DNA from: Cladopsammia gracilis
Taxonomy: Eukaryota > Cnidaria > Anthozoa > Scleractinia > Dendrophylliidae
Assembly (NCBI GenBank): GCA_022457155.1
Contig: JAJGOT010000155.1
Coordinates: 373,001 to 437,000 of the forward strand
Reading direction: 5' to 3'
Length of the DNA stretch: 64,000 nt
The notes below the pieces were generated by a model that saw nothing but the letters and a program-made list of their open reading frames with translations, ran no database searches and had not been told where the DNA came from. Shown here in pieces: positions 1 through 7,815 of this stretch (its first letter is position 1; every line of letters starts with the position of its first letter). The translations under genes were made by a program, and so were the position numbers.

Positions 1-115
1 CAAATATCATCTATTCCATTAACAATAATTCTTCTTGTTTTAAATTTTCGTTTGATTGGCTTATGTAATTCATCGGCTAATTGTTGAGCCCAATCATTTT
101 TACTCAACGCCGCTT
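1..115 (-). pseudogene. N-terminal part of Polinton integrase-like coding sequence (partial)
   Basis: Minus-strand reading in a frame different from the PLA2 segment, beginning near 115 and open to the left edge. It gives a basic stretch with LADELHKP and RRIIVNGIDDI, which matches the region just before the catalytic core of retroviral-type (rve, DDE) integrases of cnidarian Polintons as I know them. Only about 38 codons are inside the window and none of the catalytic acidic residues are visible, so the call rests on family resemblance and on position (integrase is a core Polinton gene otherwise missing here). It could be a separate gene or the downstream part of a PLA2-integrase fusion. Confidence 0.55.
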
Positions 116-655
116 CAAGTTTTTTGACTTCCTTTTTTGTTTAACACCAAGACCTAATCCAAGTTTTTGTTTTACATCAATCGTGTTTCTAGCCAACCAA
201 TGACCCCATTGTCTTTCATTGTATGGTACGTTGTCTAAAGCTTGAACCATTTTTCGGTCTGCCTTATTTTTACATTTCCTATCATCCTTGCAGACTGAAT
301 AATCGACATCGTGCTGCATGGCAATGGCATCCGTTCTTCCTGTAGGTTGGTCATATATTTCTAATATTTGGCCAGTGGTTGGGTTATATTTAACTTGACT
401 CTCTAAATCATTATAAGGCCCAGTATATTTATGACCGGGTAATGTCTACCCTCCTTTTGGTTTCGGAAGCTTCCCAATGGCCTTATGAATATCGATCCCA
501 CTACCTTTATGCAATGGATCTAGTTTCTTACTAATATCTGAAGTTAAACTATCTAAGGCTTGATCCAGATATTTGTTAGCCATACCTTTGATCTTTCGTT
601 TAGCAAAATCTGATTTAAAGTAATGAAGTTGTCTTTCAGTAGCATCGTGTTACAA

Positions 656-1031
656 TGAAATAAAATAATGATAATAGGCCATACGCTACTGTGATTGTAT
701 GTTTTTACTCTCAAGCTTTCGTCGGACACCGACATCGTCAGGAGAAAACTGAAAGAATTTACATAAATGCGAAGCAATATAAAGACTAGCGTGGATTATG
801 ATGTAACACCTAAATAAAAGCAAAAACACTTAAACAAAGAATTCAGACTGACAAAAGATTCAAAATAAAATATTCAAAATAAAAGGTCCCTCAGTTCTGT
901 GCATTCGTCACGAGAGTTTATTTTGGGTTTTTTGTTTCGAATATGTGCAGCCTCTAAGAGTCTTAGATTTACGGGGTCGTTGTTTCGGCCAATGATCTTG
1001 ACAGAAAAACATGTGCGGCCACGTTGGCAGT
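656..1031 (-). repeat. 3' terminal copy of Penelope-like element (inverted partner at 2070-2443)
   Basis: Reverse complement of 2070-2443 with very few differences. It includes the last ~50 codons of the GIY-YIG domain and the 3' untranslated part, with the hammerhead-like core at 717-741. Confidence 0.85.
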
Positions 1032-2073
1032 CCTGCAGGTGCCTGTAGAAGGATGATGAATCAGAGTTAAGATGTTCTCTGACTCTGTCATGCAGCGGTC
1101 TAATGCTGCTGCCAATGTAAGTCAGTTTACATTCTTCGCACTCGAGTTGGTAGACTGTGTTTTTGGTGAGGCACAAATTGTTTTCCCCGCGGATGAGACA
1201 ACCGTTTCTAGTGCATTGTTGTTTGGCTGGTTTGGATTTCAATACTTGTCTTAGCGTAGTTGACTTGTGTGCTAGCCGGACGGGGAGGTTTTCTTTCTTG
1301 AAAATCCGGCGTATTCTATGGTTAAGGTCGTCATTGATAAATGGTATTCTGAAGTAAAGGTACTCGTCATTGGCATTGTTGGTCTGATGTTGCCGATGTG
1401 CGTTTACAGGTTGTATGTACGTTTCCCTGATAGTCTCATTTGAGTACCCGTTGAGGGACAGGACGTTATCGAATTCGGTGTTGTGTGCGATTCTTGCATC
1501 TGAGGTGGTGCAGCGTTGGTTTATGCGCCGTCTCTCGTTGATTATGAAGTGGCGCTTGCACTTGCTTGGTAGGGCTGATTGATGATGTACAAACATCGGT
1601 TTTTTTGCGCTCTTTTTGTAGAATTCAAATGAGTGCGCACCCTGGTTGGTTATAGTGACCGACACGTCCAGTAGAGACAGGGTGTGTCCATTGGGCGTGG
1701 CGGTGGGCTTTTCGATTTCGAACTCAATTTTGTCATGCTGGGCATTCATTAGCTGTTGGAACTCCATCGCTTGTTCTTCGTTGGTCGTCTGAAAGTAGAC
1801 GTCATCTACGTACCGGCGGTAGTTAGAGATAGACCTTGCGGAGGCTAAAGCTATGGTCTCTAGTCTGTCCATAAAGAGGATGGCTAGGATAGCTGACGTA
1901 CTAGCTCCCATGGGGAGGCCGTCGGTCTGTCGATAGATTTGGCCTTGGAATTCAAAGTACATGTTCTCTAAGGTGACTGTGAGTAGATCTTTAATGTCAT
2001 CTCCGCTAAGGGACATCATTTGGTGGCTGATTCTCTGGGTGGCGTTGTCTATGGCTTCTTTGGTAGAGGCTGC
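874..2073 (-). pseudogene. Penelope-like reverse transcriptase C-terminus + GIY-YIG endonuclease (5' truncated)
   Basis: About 400 uninterrupted codons on the minus strand, open from the inverted-repeat junction (no ATG; the first in-frame codon there is TTG). Near the N-terminus are GLPMGASTS and, about 35 residues on, the RT active-site motif RYVDDVYF. The C-terminal 120 residues are a GIY-YIG endonuclease: CLIRGENNLCL, then VYQLECEEC and LTYIGSS with the conserved Arg about 10 residues on (HDRVREHL), and the catalytic-type Glu in LLEAAHIRNKKPKINSR. RT plus C-terminal GIY-YIG is the diagnostic domain pair of Penelope-like elements. The N-terminal RT fingers are missing, so the copy is dead on arrival through 5' truncation, yet it has no internal stop, which suggests a fairly recent insertion. 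Confidence 0.88.
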
Positions 2074-2443
2074 CAACGTGGCCGCACATGTTTTTCTGTC
2101 AAGATCATTGGCCGAAACAACGACCCCGTAAATCTAAGACTCTTAGAGGCTGCACATATTCGAAACAAAAAACCCAAAATAAACTCTCGTGACGAATGCA
2201 CAGAACTGAGGGACCTTTTATTTTGAATATTTTATTTTGAATCTTTTGTCAGTCTGAATTCTTTGTTTAAGTGTTTTTGCTTTTGTTTAGGTGTTACATC
2301 ATAATCCACGCTAGTCTTTATATTGCTTCGCATTTATGTAAATTCTTTCAGTTTTCTCCTGACGATGTCGGTGTCCGACGAAAGCTTGAGAGTAAAAACA
2401 TACAATCACAGTAGCGTATGGCCTATTATCATTATTTTATTTC
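2070..2443 (+). repeat. Inverted 3' terminal copy of the Penelope-like element
   Basis: Plus-strand copy of the element's 3' end. It encodes the same GIY-YIG C-terminus (2075-2226, ending in stop) followed by UTR with a hammerhead-like core at 2359-2383 (CTGACGA, a GTCGG/CCGAC stem, GAAA). It abuts the right target-site duplication. Confidence 0.85.
2359..2383 (+). ncRNA. Hammerhead-ribozyme-like core in Penelope-like 3' end
   Basis: CTGACGA at 2359-2365, stem II GTCGG-TGT-CCGAC, then GAAA at 2380-2383. Stem I could form between GTTTT just upstream and AAAAC about 15 nt downstream of GAAA. Stem III would be very short. Hammerhead motifs are established in Penelope-like terminal repeats. The inverted copy repeats the core at 717-741 on the minus strand. 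Cleavage activity cannot be judged from sequence alone. Confidence 0.55.
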
Positions 2444-2751
2444 AAAATCTGATTTAATAGCCTTTAAAGCACCAATTCTACCTAAATTATACAAACCTTT
2501 TAAAGCGCTTTTAGCTGCAATTTCACCAAGACTGTGGGAATTTGGTATATCAAATAAGCCCGCCCCTTCAGACGGGCCTTTTAGTTTCCCTTTTTTTTAA
2601 GAAATTTAGTCTTTGTTATACCACATTCAGCACAAGTGCATTTCAACATAGTTCGACCATTTTTAGTTTTCACATATCGTTCGCTTCATGGAACACATTC
2701 AGTGACTTTCTTCTGTCTAACACAATATGATTTTACCATTATATATATAAG

Positions 2752-3213
2752 TTAGATATTTCTGAAATAATGTTCGAGGAATCTCTCATTCTTCATTGTA
2801 TCATATATGTCAAATACTTGCAATAAATTATAATACGAATTCCCCTTATTCATTTCGTTCAGAAAGTATAAACAGAAGTAGCCACATGTAGACGTTTTTA
2901 TGTTTTGAATTTGATTATTTTGATGTAACAGAGTTAAATTCTTTCTTTTTGCATGATTTACGATCTCTTGAAATGGAGGCATACCAAAACTGTCAAAATA
3001 ATTTATCACGTTGTCTTTTACATAAGTTGTAACCCAATGAGATCCTGCCATATAACTAGGTTCCAGATTGTAAATAAATAATGCTTGGCTATGATTATGT
3101 GGAACTCTTTCATCCCTTGACAGAACATCACTGATTGGAATGTTTAAATATCTGCACCATTTTATTAGATCATGATTACTTAACGGGATGTCTTTGTGGA
3201 ATTTCGGTTTTAC
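2752..3213 (-). CDS. Adenain-type cysteine protease (Polinton maturation protease)
   Basis: Processes capsid precursors in adenovirus- and Polinton-type virions. In the segment from the ATG at 3051 the catalytic set of the adenain/Ulp1 clan is visible in order: His in GSHW (residue 5), Asp in YFDSFG (20), Gln in NNQIQ (about 47-49), nucleophile Cys in STCGYFC (56). The frame is open upstream without an ATG and adds about 54 residues with the family's N-terminal helix (LSNHDLIKW, then LSRDERVP), overlapping the last bases of the pVI-like gene. I therefore extend the domain to 3213. The true start is unresolved: it could be a non-AUG codon, frameshifting from the upstream gene, or a lost ATG. 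No internal stops. The gene is next to the putative substrate genes and on the same strand. Confidence 0.85.
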   Translation of the reverse strand, partial: VKPKFHKDIPLSNHDLIKWCRYLNIPISDVLSRDERVPHNHSQALFIYNLEPSYMAGSHWVTTYVKDNVINYFDSFGMPPFQEIVNHAKRKNLTLLHQNNQIQNIKTSTCGYFCLYFLNEMNKGNSYYNLLQVFDIYDTMKNERFLEHYFRNI

Positions 3214-4034
3214 AGTATTGCCCCTAGTAGTGGGATGCCATTGAATGGGCTGTTTTTCCCTAATAGCAAGCCTTCGCCTCTTTTTGTTGTCTTTTTCTTT
3301 GGAGCTTTTTTTTTTACCCCCATACCTATCGTATTATCGGGCCAACTCCCATAAAATGGCGGTGGTGGTCTATATACACCAATTCTTGGTGCGCCCATAC
3401 CCTTTTTCTTACTAGTTCCCATTCGTGGAGCACCGCTACCAGTTTTACCAGTTAGAGCATTTAGGAGTAATGGAACACCAATGCTTGCCAACAGAGTGCC
3501 TAAAAATCCTCCTGATTGTGTTTTTGTTGGTGTGATATGAACACCCGCACCTGATTGAAGGGCATTCAATATATCCTGTTTTTGTTTCGTCGATAAGAGA
3601 TGCTTATATTCTATTAGCTTATTGATTTTTTCTTGTGGTATGAGAAAACCACCAGACTGTATGCCTTTTCCTGATATCGCTTTAACCACTTGAGAAGCAC
3701 CTTCAGAAGCCAAGCCGGCTAGAGCTGATAGACCAAGGGTTTTACCAATAGTAGGTAAAGCTGCACGTCCGAGGGTTAGAATGGTAGTTAACAAACTTCC
3801 ACCGACTTGTTTTCTAATATTTGTTTTCACAAGCTTAATGTCCATACCCTTATTCAATAGTCGATTTTTCTCCAACCTTTTTTTCACCATTGCCGGGACA
3901 TGTAGAGTATCATTACCACGAAGAGAGTCGTTTGAAAGCCTGAGAACGATCGTTTCCCTTTTATGGAAAGCATTGCTAAGATTTTTCTTTTGATTGTCAG
4001 ACAATTTCACATTAATCTCATAAAGTTGAGTCAT
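3210..4034 (-). CDS. Glycine-rich pVI-like minor virion protein
   Basis: A 274-residue protein beginning with ATG at 4034. It starts with a polar N-terminal domain (LSDNQKKNLSNAF, then RLSNDSLRGND) of the type seen in Polinton/adintovirus minor capsid proteins. Glycine-containing helical segments follow (QVGGSLLTTIL, QSGGFLGTLLASIGVPLLLNAL), resembling membrane-active amphipathic helices, and the Lys/Pro-rich tail includes RPPPPFYGSW and a KKKAPKKK cluster. GG-containing sites (VGGS, SGGF twice) resemble adenain cleavage contexts without fitting the classical consensus exactly. The family is typically annotated only as hypothetical, and the pVI analogy is my inference from composition and position between capsid and protease genes. 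Same-strand neighbours: protease overlapping its 3' end and major capsid gene 88 bp upstream. Confidence 0.65.
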   Translation of the reverse strand: MTQLYEINVKLSDNQKKNLSNAFHKRETIVLRLSNDSLRGNDTLHVPAMVKKRLEKNRLLNKGMDIKLVKTNIRKQVGGSLLTTILTLGRAALPTIGKTLGLSALAGLASEGASQVVKAISGKGIQSGGFLIPQEKINKLIEYKHLLSTKQKQDILNALQSGAGVHITPTKTQSGGFLGTLLASIGVPLLLNALTGKTGSGAPRMGTSKKKGMGAPRIGVYRPPPPFYGSWPDNTIGMGVKKKAPKKKTTKRGEGLLLGKNSPFNGIPLLGAIL

Positions 4035-4111
4035 TTGTTGTATATAATATATGTTATATAATTTTCTGGTTATAAAACATATATGAAATAATGATATTAT
4101 TTGATTAGTAA

Positions 4112-4117
4112 TTTATT
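4112..4117 (-). terminator. AATAAA polyadenylation hexamer behind the major capsid gene
   Basis: AATAAA on the minus strand begins 5 nt after the capsid stop codon (TAA at 4123-4125), inside the 88-bp gap to the next gene. Position fits a very short 3' UTR, but in AT-rich DNA such hexamers also arise by chance. Confidence 0.35.
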
Positions 4118-4122
4118 ACTTT

Positions 4123-5379
4123 TTACACTATAACCAATTCATCTCCCACTTTGTCAATGACAACTGTCTCTTCATATAGGACTATAGCATGTATGCTGAA
4201 AGGACTATTTCCAGCACTATTGGCGTTCAGTTTATACCTGAAGATCAACTGCTTTGGGTCTCTTGTTACTTTCTCTGTTTGATATGATAGATCGAAATAG
4301 ATTAGTGGATAGAGACCATTGTAATTCGATAGGTTAAGCTGTGTACCGCTGTTGTAATCATTCTTTCTCATACCATAGGACATTAAATCATTGAAGATCC
4401 TTACTTTTGATTCTGAATCGTATTCAGTCTCTGGGTAGAATACTCCATTGCCGTATTCCAATCTGCATGTTGTAAGACTGCAAGCATTATCACCTGAATT
4501 TACTTTAAAAGTGTCAAACAGGTACGGATTCGCCTCTGCATTGTTTGTTTTAGCTCTTTGTAGATATACAAATATAGCCTTAACATTATCAATACTGGAT
4601 GATATCTGGAAGAATCCACTGCTATGTGTTGGTGCGGACACCTCATACATTTCTCTCAGATATGTCCATTTATCATCTTTCAAAAAAGAACTAACAAACG
4701 TATCGTAGAGACTGTCTTTTGGTGTCAATTTTGGTACCCAAAGTAGTAATCTATCAATAACAACTCGTCCGTCATCTACTGCACCTGCCTTAAATATTAA
4801 TTCATTGTCATTCTGTAACTGTATATTAAACTGAAGTTGCATTGGGACTAACATTCGACCCTCTAGCTCTTCGAAGAAACTGTAACGATTAAGAGGTATG
4901 ACTACATTGACATCATGGTTACCTGTCGTTAAAAGACGTCTTGACTCAAACCCTGTATTGGTATTAGCTGTAGTGTTATCTGTGTCCAAATACCATAAAG
5001 AGTTTTTAGCAACACTACGAGCAAAATCGTCACTATATTCAAGCAGGTTCTTTGCATAAGTCACTTTATGGAGATTATCAGTATCATACACAATTTTCCC
5101 AGCACTTTTTATCATGATGTGACTAATCAAACTATGGGCTCCATTAATAACTGTCACCCTATCATCAGCATAGGCTGTACCATCGGCCAATTTTTGTACC
5201 TGGAACTGCACCTCGAAATAAGCATTGTACCAATCGTAGAAACTCGATCGATCATTGATCGTGAATTTATACCCATTTTTCACTTGGTGTTGATTGTTAG
5301 CTGGGGCTCTGATTACATCATCAAGTTGGAATCGTACCAACTCATATCTTTGCAGATATTCACTTGTTCTAAACGACAT
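4123..5379 (-). CDS. Major capsid protein (hexon-like, double jelly-roll)
   Basis: A 418-residue protein from ATG at 5379. It has the features of Polinton/adintovirus hexon-like major capsid proteins: a long, Cys-poor, beta-rich sequence with an N-terminal region VRFQLDDVIRAP and a FYDWYNAYFEVQFQVQ strand pair. A second half begins around residue 205 (VVIDRLLLWVPKLTP), and the C-terminal strand region is LIYFDLSYQTEK. The size is a little below the usual 450-650 for the family. The double jelly-roll fold is inferred from family resemblance and cannot be shown from primary sequence alone. Its place in the gene array (penton and small basic protein upstream, pVI-like and protease downstream) matches a morphogenetic module. 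There are no stops or frameshifts. An ATATAATATG-like AT-rich start context is shared with its neighbours. Confidence 0.8.
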   Translation of the reverse strand: MSFRTSEYLQRYELVRFQLDDVIRAPANNQHQVKNGYKFTINDRSSFYDWYNAYFEVQFQVQKLADGTAYADDRVTVINGAHSLISHIMIKSAGKIVYDTDNLHKVTYAKNLLEYSDDFARSVAKNSLWYLDTDNTTANTNTGFESRRLLTTGNHDVNVVIPLNRYSFFEELEGRMLVPMQLQFNIQLQNDNELIFKAGAVDDGRVVIDRLLLWVPKLTPKDSLYDTFVSSFLKDDKWTYLREMYEVSAPTHSSGFFQISSSIDNVKAIFVYLQRAKTNNAEANPYLFDTFKVNSGDNACSLTTCRLEYGNGVFYPETEYDSESKVRIFNDLMSYGMRKNDYNSGTQLNLSNYNGLYPLIYFDLSYQTEKVTRDPKQLIFRYKLNANSAGNSPFSIHAIVLYEETVVIDKVGDELVIV

Positions 5380-5459
5380 TATATTATTATGTTAGATAAT
5401 TTTACAATTATATACCATAATTTTGTAATATATAGATGTTTTCAATCATTTTATTGATT

Positions 5460-5858
5460 CTATACTACTCTTACTCTACGCCTTCTTTTAACACCAGATC
5501 CAGATATCAATCTATTGAGTATCATATCAGTACTTTCATCTTGCTGTTGCTGTTTAATGGGTGAGGATGAAACATTTGCTGTTTGTTTTGTAGCTCCTTT
5601 TCTCAAATTAGCTAATCTTTTCATTATTAGGTCTCCTGACTTCTGTGATACTGCCTCACCCAATCGCTTACCTGCATGCGATATCCCCGATTCTAGTGCC
5701 TTCTTTGCTATTGGCTTAGCAAATTTATTAAAAACAGCTGATGCCACACTCTTTAATGGTTTGAAAATATTATCAACGATAAGCCCAGACCCTTTGTGTT
5801 GATATACAAATTTACCAAGTTTTGGATGGTAAAATCTTTTGAATTCATATGGTTTCAT
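5460..5858 (-). CDS. Small basic pX-like virion protein
   Basis: A 132-residue basic protein. It begins with a short aromatic/basic motif (FKRFYHPKLGKFVYQHKGSG), has a central Ala/Lys/Ile amphipathic region (about 35-90), a Gln-run (KQQQQ near 105) and ends in GVKRRRRVRVV. An Arg-rich C-terminus and small size resemble DNA-condensing or membrane-active minor core proteins of adenovirus/adintovirus (pX/mu-like). That label is an analogy and I recognise no defined domain. It lies between major capsid (80 bp downstream) and penton-like (18 bp upstream) genes on the same strand, supporting a virion role. Confidence 0.6.
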   Translation of the reverse strand: MKPYEFKRFYHPKLGKFVYQHKGSGLIVDNIFKPLKSVASAVFNKFAKPIAKKALESGISHAGKRLGEAVSQKSGDLIMKRLANLRKGATKQTANVSSSPIKQQQQDESTDMILNRLISGSGVKRRRRVRVV

Positions 5859-5876
5859 TTATACTATTATGTTATA

Positions 5877-6623
5877 TTATTCTAAAATTTTCAGAATTAG
5901 TGAGAAAGATGTATCTGCTCCATTCAGGTTAACTAATCTTCTTATTCCATCGGTGATATAAATCCTTATACTAGAAATCGTATTCTTATTCACAGGATTG
6001 TAGGTGACTCTCCGGGGTTCTAAGGTGAATGAATAACTAGGTTGGAGAACACTGGTTGAAAATGAATAAATGATGTCGGTATCTTGACCATCCACCAGGC
6101 TAGCATTAATCAGATCACAATGAACATTAAGGACATCTGTATCTTGAGATAGATTTGGAACCCTTGGTCCAATGTTTGTCCCACCTGTTAATACTTTCTT
6201 ATCGAACCCGATTAGGTCATTAAAATTACTTGCTGTCAAATCAAGCCGATAACTCTGAGCTAATGTAACCGTGACCCTAAATGTTGTATTATCGAATTCA
6301 AGAGTGATAGGATACGTATCACCAGTTTTTGTTATATCTTTAATATATGTATTGAAGTCTGTATAATTCCATACTCCGGCTGGAAAGGTGATGTTGTTAA
6401 ATGTTGAACCACTATCAGAGCTATATTTGATTAATTGATTGTTGTATCCAGCATTAACATTAAACCATGTAAAACTCATATTGATAATTCTGTTAAGACC
6501 AATAACATATTGCATATTACTATCCAAAATTATAGGTCTAGTAAATTTTGTTGTAAAATCCTCAGGTTTATTATTCCCTTGATTTTTTACACTATAAGAT
6601 GATAATACTATCTCTCGTGCCAT
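5877..6623 (-). CDS. Penton-like minor capsid protein (single jelly-roll)
   Basis: A 248-residue beta-rich protein starting MAREIVLSSYSV, a start characteristic of Polinton minor capsid (penton base-like) proteins. Conserved-looking features: F-T-T-K-F-T-R-P at residues 23-30, IGLNRIINMSFTWFNV, and the NLSQDTDVLNVHCDLINASL region that recurs in this family. The length of about 250 fits a single jelly-roll penton. In the virion it would form pentamers at the vertices that complement the hexon-like protein. Intact, with only 18 bp to the next gene and 22 bp from the previous, so the array is tightly packed. Confidence 0.78.
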   Translation of the reverse strand: MAREIVLSSYSVKNQGNNKPEDFTTKFTRPIILDSNMQYVIGLNRIINMSFTWFNVNAGYNNQLIKYSSDSGSTFNNITFPAGVWNYTDFNTYIKDITKTGDTYPITLEFDNTTFRVTVTLAQSYRLDLTASNFNDLIGFDKKVLTGGTNIGPRVPNLSQDTDVLNVHCDLINASLVDGQDTDIIYSFSTSVLQPSYSFTLEPRRVTYNPVNKNTISSIRIYITDGIRRLVNLNGADTSFSLILKILE

Positions 6624-6645
6624 TTATATAATAAAGTTATATTAA

Positions 6646-7668
6646 TTATATTTTGAAATATTGACTAAACAATTTATTATATTGCGGTCTATTGATTGTC
6701 GACATTTTCAATAATGTGTCCAATATAGTTACTCCCATATTTCGCATCTCAATGCTGGTATTCCCTGCCAATCTTTCACCAATAATCAATTCCAATTTTT
6801 TAACAAGCTGCTTTACATCATTATAAAATACAATATTTCCACCCGTCTGTTTTCTTCCTCGGCCTTTGATCCCGGAACCTTTTTTTGTTTGCAATTTTTT
6901 CTCATAGTGGTTTATGTATTCATTTAAAGTAACTCTTGCGTTGTCTATTCTTTTGTTTCGCATTTGCCTCTCTGCATCTGATATCTCCCCCTTATTGTAT
7001 TGTTTTGTAACATTTGCTTTATAGCCACTTAATTGGCTCCTTTTTGATTTGGCCTCCTTTATAATCTTATTAAGATAGTTCTGAGTCTTTTGGGGTGTCA
7101 TTGTTGATTGATTCAATATCTTATCCGCATTTTCATAATTCACAATACCAACATCATCCAAAATCTCATTACTCGCATCTTCATCATCTAATGCATAATC
7201 GATCTCTTCGTCGTCATCATATTCTGGTGGTAAATCCTCAGGTTCCAGAGGCAGGTACTGAGGATCAACATAAATCTGCTTCTTTCCTCCTAAAATATCT
7301 TTTAAAGATTCTTCATATGTTGGAGGTTTTGGAACAATCTGTTTATTGTGTTGTGGCGGCATATAATCACCAAAATCAATCAGACCTTCTACATCCATGT
7401 CTTCATATGGATCAACTTCAGGCATATAGTCAATACCAGGCTCACCTTTCTTAGGTGGTCGCTTTTTTCTCTGAGGCATCCTTAAATCTAAATTACTGTC
7501 AATAACATCATCTAATTTACTAGTCACTGGTTTAAATACCTTCGCCAATGACTGTTGGCTTGTCTGCTGACTAATATCATGTTTCGTAATTCTATCATGA
7601 ACATAATTAATCTTATTCCCTAAATCAGATTTACTCTTTGCGAGTTCTTTCCACTTAAGTAAACTCAT
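6646..7668 (-). CDS. Acidic PPxY-containing virion protein, unknown family
   Basis: A 340-residue protein, first gene of the minus-strand array. Residues 1-60 form a polar helical start (MSLLKWKELAKSK), and 62-75 are basic (MPQRKKRPPKK). Residues 80-185 form a very acidic, Pro-rich stretch containing PPTYEE (115-120) and PPEYDD (147-152), both PPxY motifs. Residues 190-260 look like coiled coil (KTQNYLNKIIKEAKSKR, then NEYINHYEKKL), followed by a Gly/Lys-rich KGSGIKGRGRK linker and a helical C-terminal domain. In other viruses PPxY late domains recruit Nedd4-type ubiquitin ligases, and adenovirus pVI carries one. That role here is inference. The start lies opposite the ATPase start across a 147-bp divergent region. 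No homologous domain recognised. Confidence 0.6.
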   Translation of the reverse strand: MSLLKWKELAKSKSDLGNKINYVHDRITKHDISQQTSQQSLAKVFKPVTSKLDDVIDSNLDLRMPQRKKRPPKKGEPGIDYMPEVDPYEDMDVEGLIDFGDYMPPQHNKQIVPKPPTYEESLKDILGGKKQIYVDPQYLPLEPEDLPPEYDDDEEIDYALDDEDASNEILDDVGIVNYENADKILNQSTMTPQKTQNYLNKIIKEAKSKRSQLSGYKANVTKQYNKGEISDAERQMRNKRIDNARVTLNEYINHYEKKLQTKKGSGIKGRGRKQTGGNIVFYNDVKQLVKKLELIIGERLAGNTSIEMRNMGVTILDTLLKMSTINRPQYNKLFSQYFKI

Positions 7669-7815
7669 TTATTGTTATATTATTACATTACATAAAAATG
7701 AAAATCATATATAAAAAATAACGTTTAACACAGTGTTATACACTGTGTTATACACCGTGTTATACACCGTGTTATACACCATGTTATATTGAAATAATAT
7801 ACCCATATAATATAA
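7669..7815. promoter_or_regulatory. Divergent promoter region between the two Polinton gene blocks
   Basis: 147 bp between the start codons of the minus-strand structural block and the plus-strand ATPase. It is AT-rich with TATATAA-type stretches close to both ATGs (7707-7716, 7793-7812) and contains five tandem 12-bp repeats (7729-7788). Because both gene blocks start here, this is the natural place for transcription initiation. Promoter function is inferred. Confidence 0.5.
7729..7788. repeat. Five tandem 12-bp repeats in the divergent promoter
   Basis: Units begin at 7729, 7741, 7753, 7765 and 7777, with consensus cac(c/a/t)gtgttata. Each unit contains GTGTTATA and neighbouring units form partial palindromes (ACACAGTGT, ACACTGTGT). 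Likely a protein-binding cluster or replication/transcription signal of the element. No array elsewhere in the window matches it. Confidence 0.8.

Larger units (their letters stand above)
619..2442 (-). mobile_element. Penelope-like retroelement (5'-truncated, inverted-repeat form)
   Basis: Inserted inside the Polinton PLA2 gene. The 15-bp sequence caaaatctgatttaa occurs on both sides (604-618 and 2443-2457), a target-site duplication. Internally a minus-strand RT/GIY-YIG ORF is flanked by an inverted copy of its own 3' end: about 656-1031 is the reverse complement of about 2070-2443. This arrangement (truncated body plus inverted terminal copy) is typical of Penelope-like elements with pLTRs. 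Both copies carry a hammerhead-like core (717-741 minus, 2359-2383 plus). About 37 nt at 619-655 are not part of the inverted repeat and I cannot explain them. The insertion must post-date the Polinton integration or at least its PLA2 gene. Confidence 0.9.
1..2739 (-). pseudogene. Polinton zinc-ribbon/PLA2 gene, disrupted, running into integrase
   Basis: Leftmost minus-strand gene of the viral element. Starting from an ATG at 2739 it encodes a short Cys-rich zinc-ribbon-like segment (paired CxC/CxxC near 2600-2660), a basic Ala/Leu/Lys helical segment (2443-2560), then, left of an inserted retroelement, a phospholipase A2-like domain: a Ca-loop-like YTGPYND near 415 and the catalytic-type HDVDYS at about 300-320. 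PLA2 domains of this sort in Polintons and parvoviruses are thought to breach endosomal membranes during entry. Breaks seen: in-frame TGA at 2686-2688, TAA plus frame change at 2581-2583, a Penelope-like insertion (619-2442), TAG at 446-448, and a stop at 104-106 with the frame continuing in another phase to the window edge. The copy is therefore very unlikely to make the full protein. The domain order follows from the sequence; the function is known only from the families. Confidence 0.8.

Noticed and set aside
5068..5457. 129-codon plus-strand ORF
   Set aside because: Antisense to the 5' part of the major capsid gene. Its composition is that of a shadow frame.
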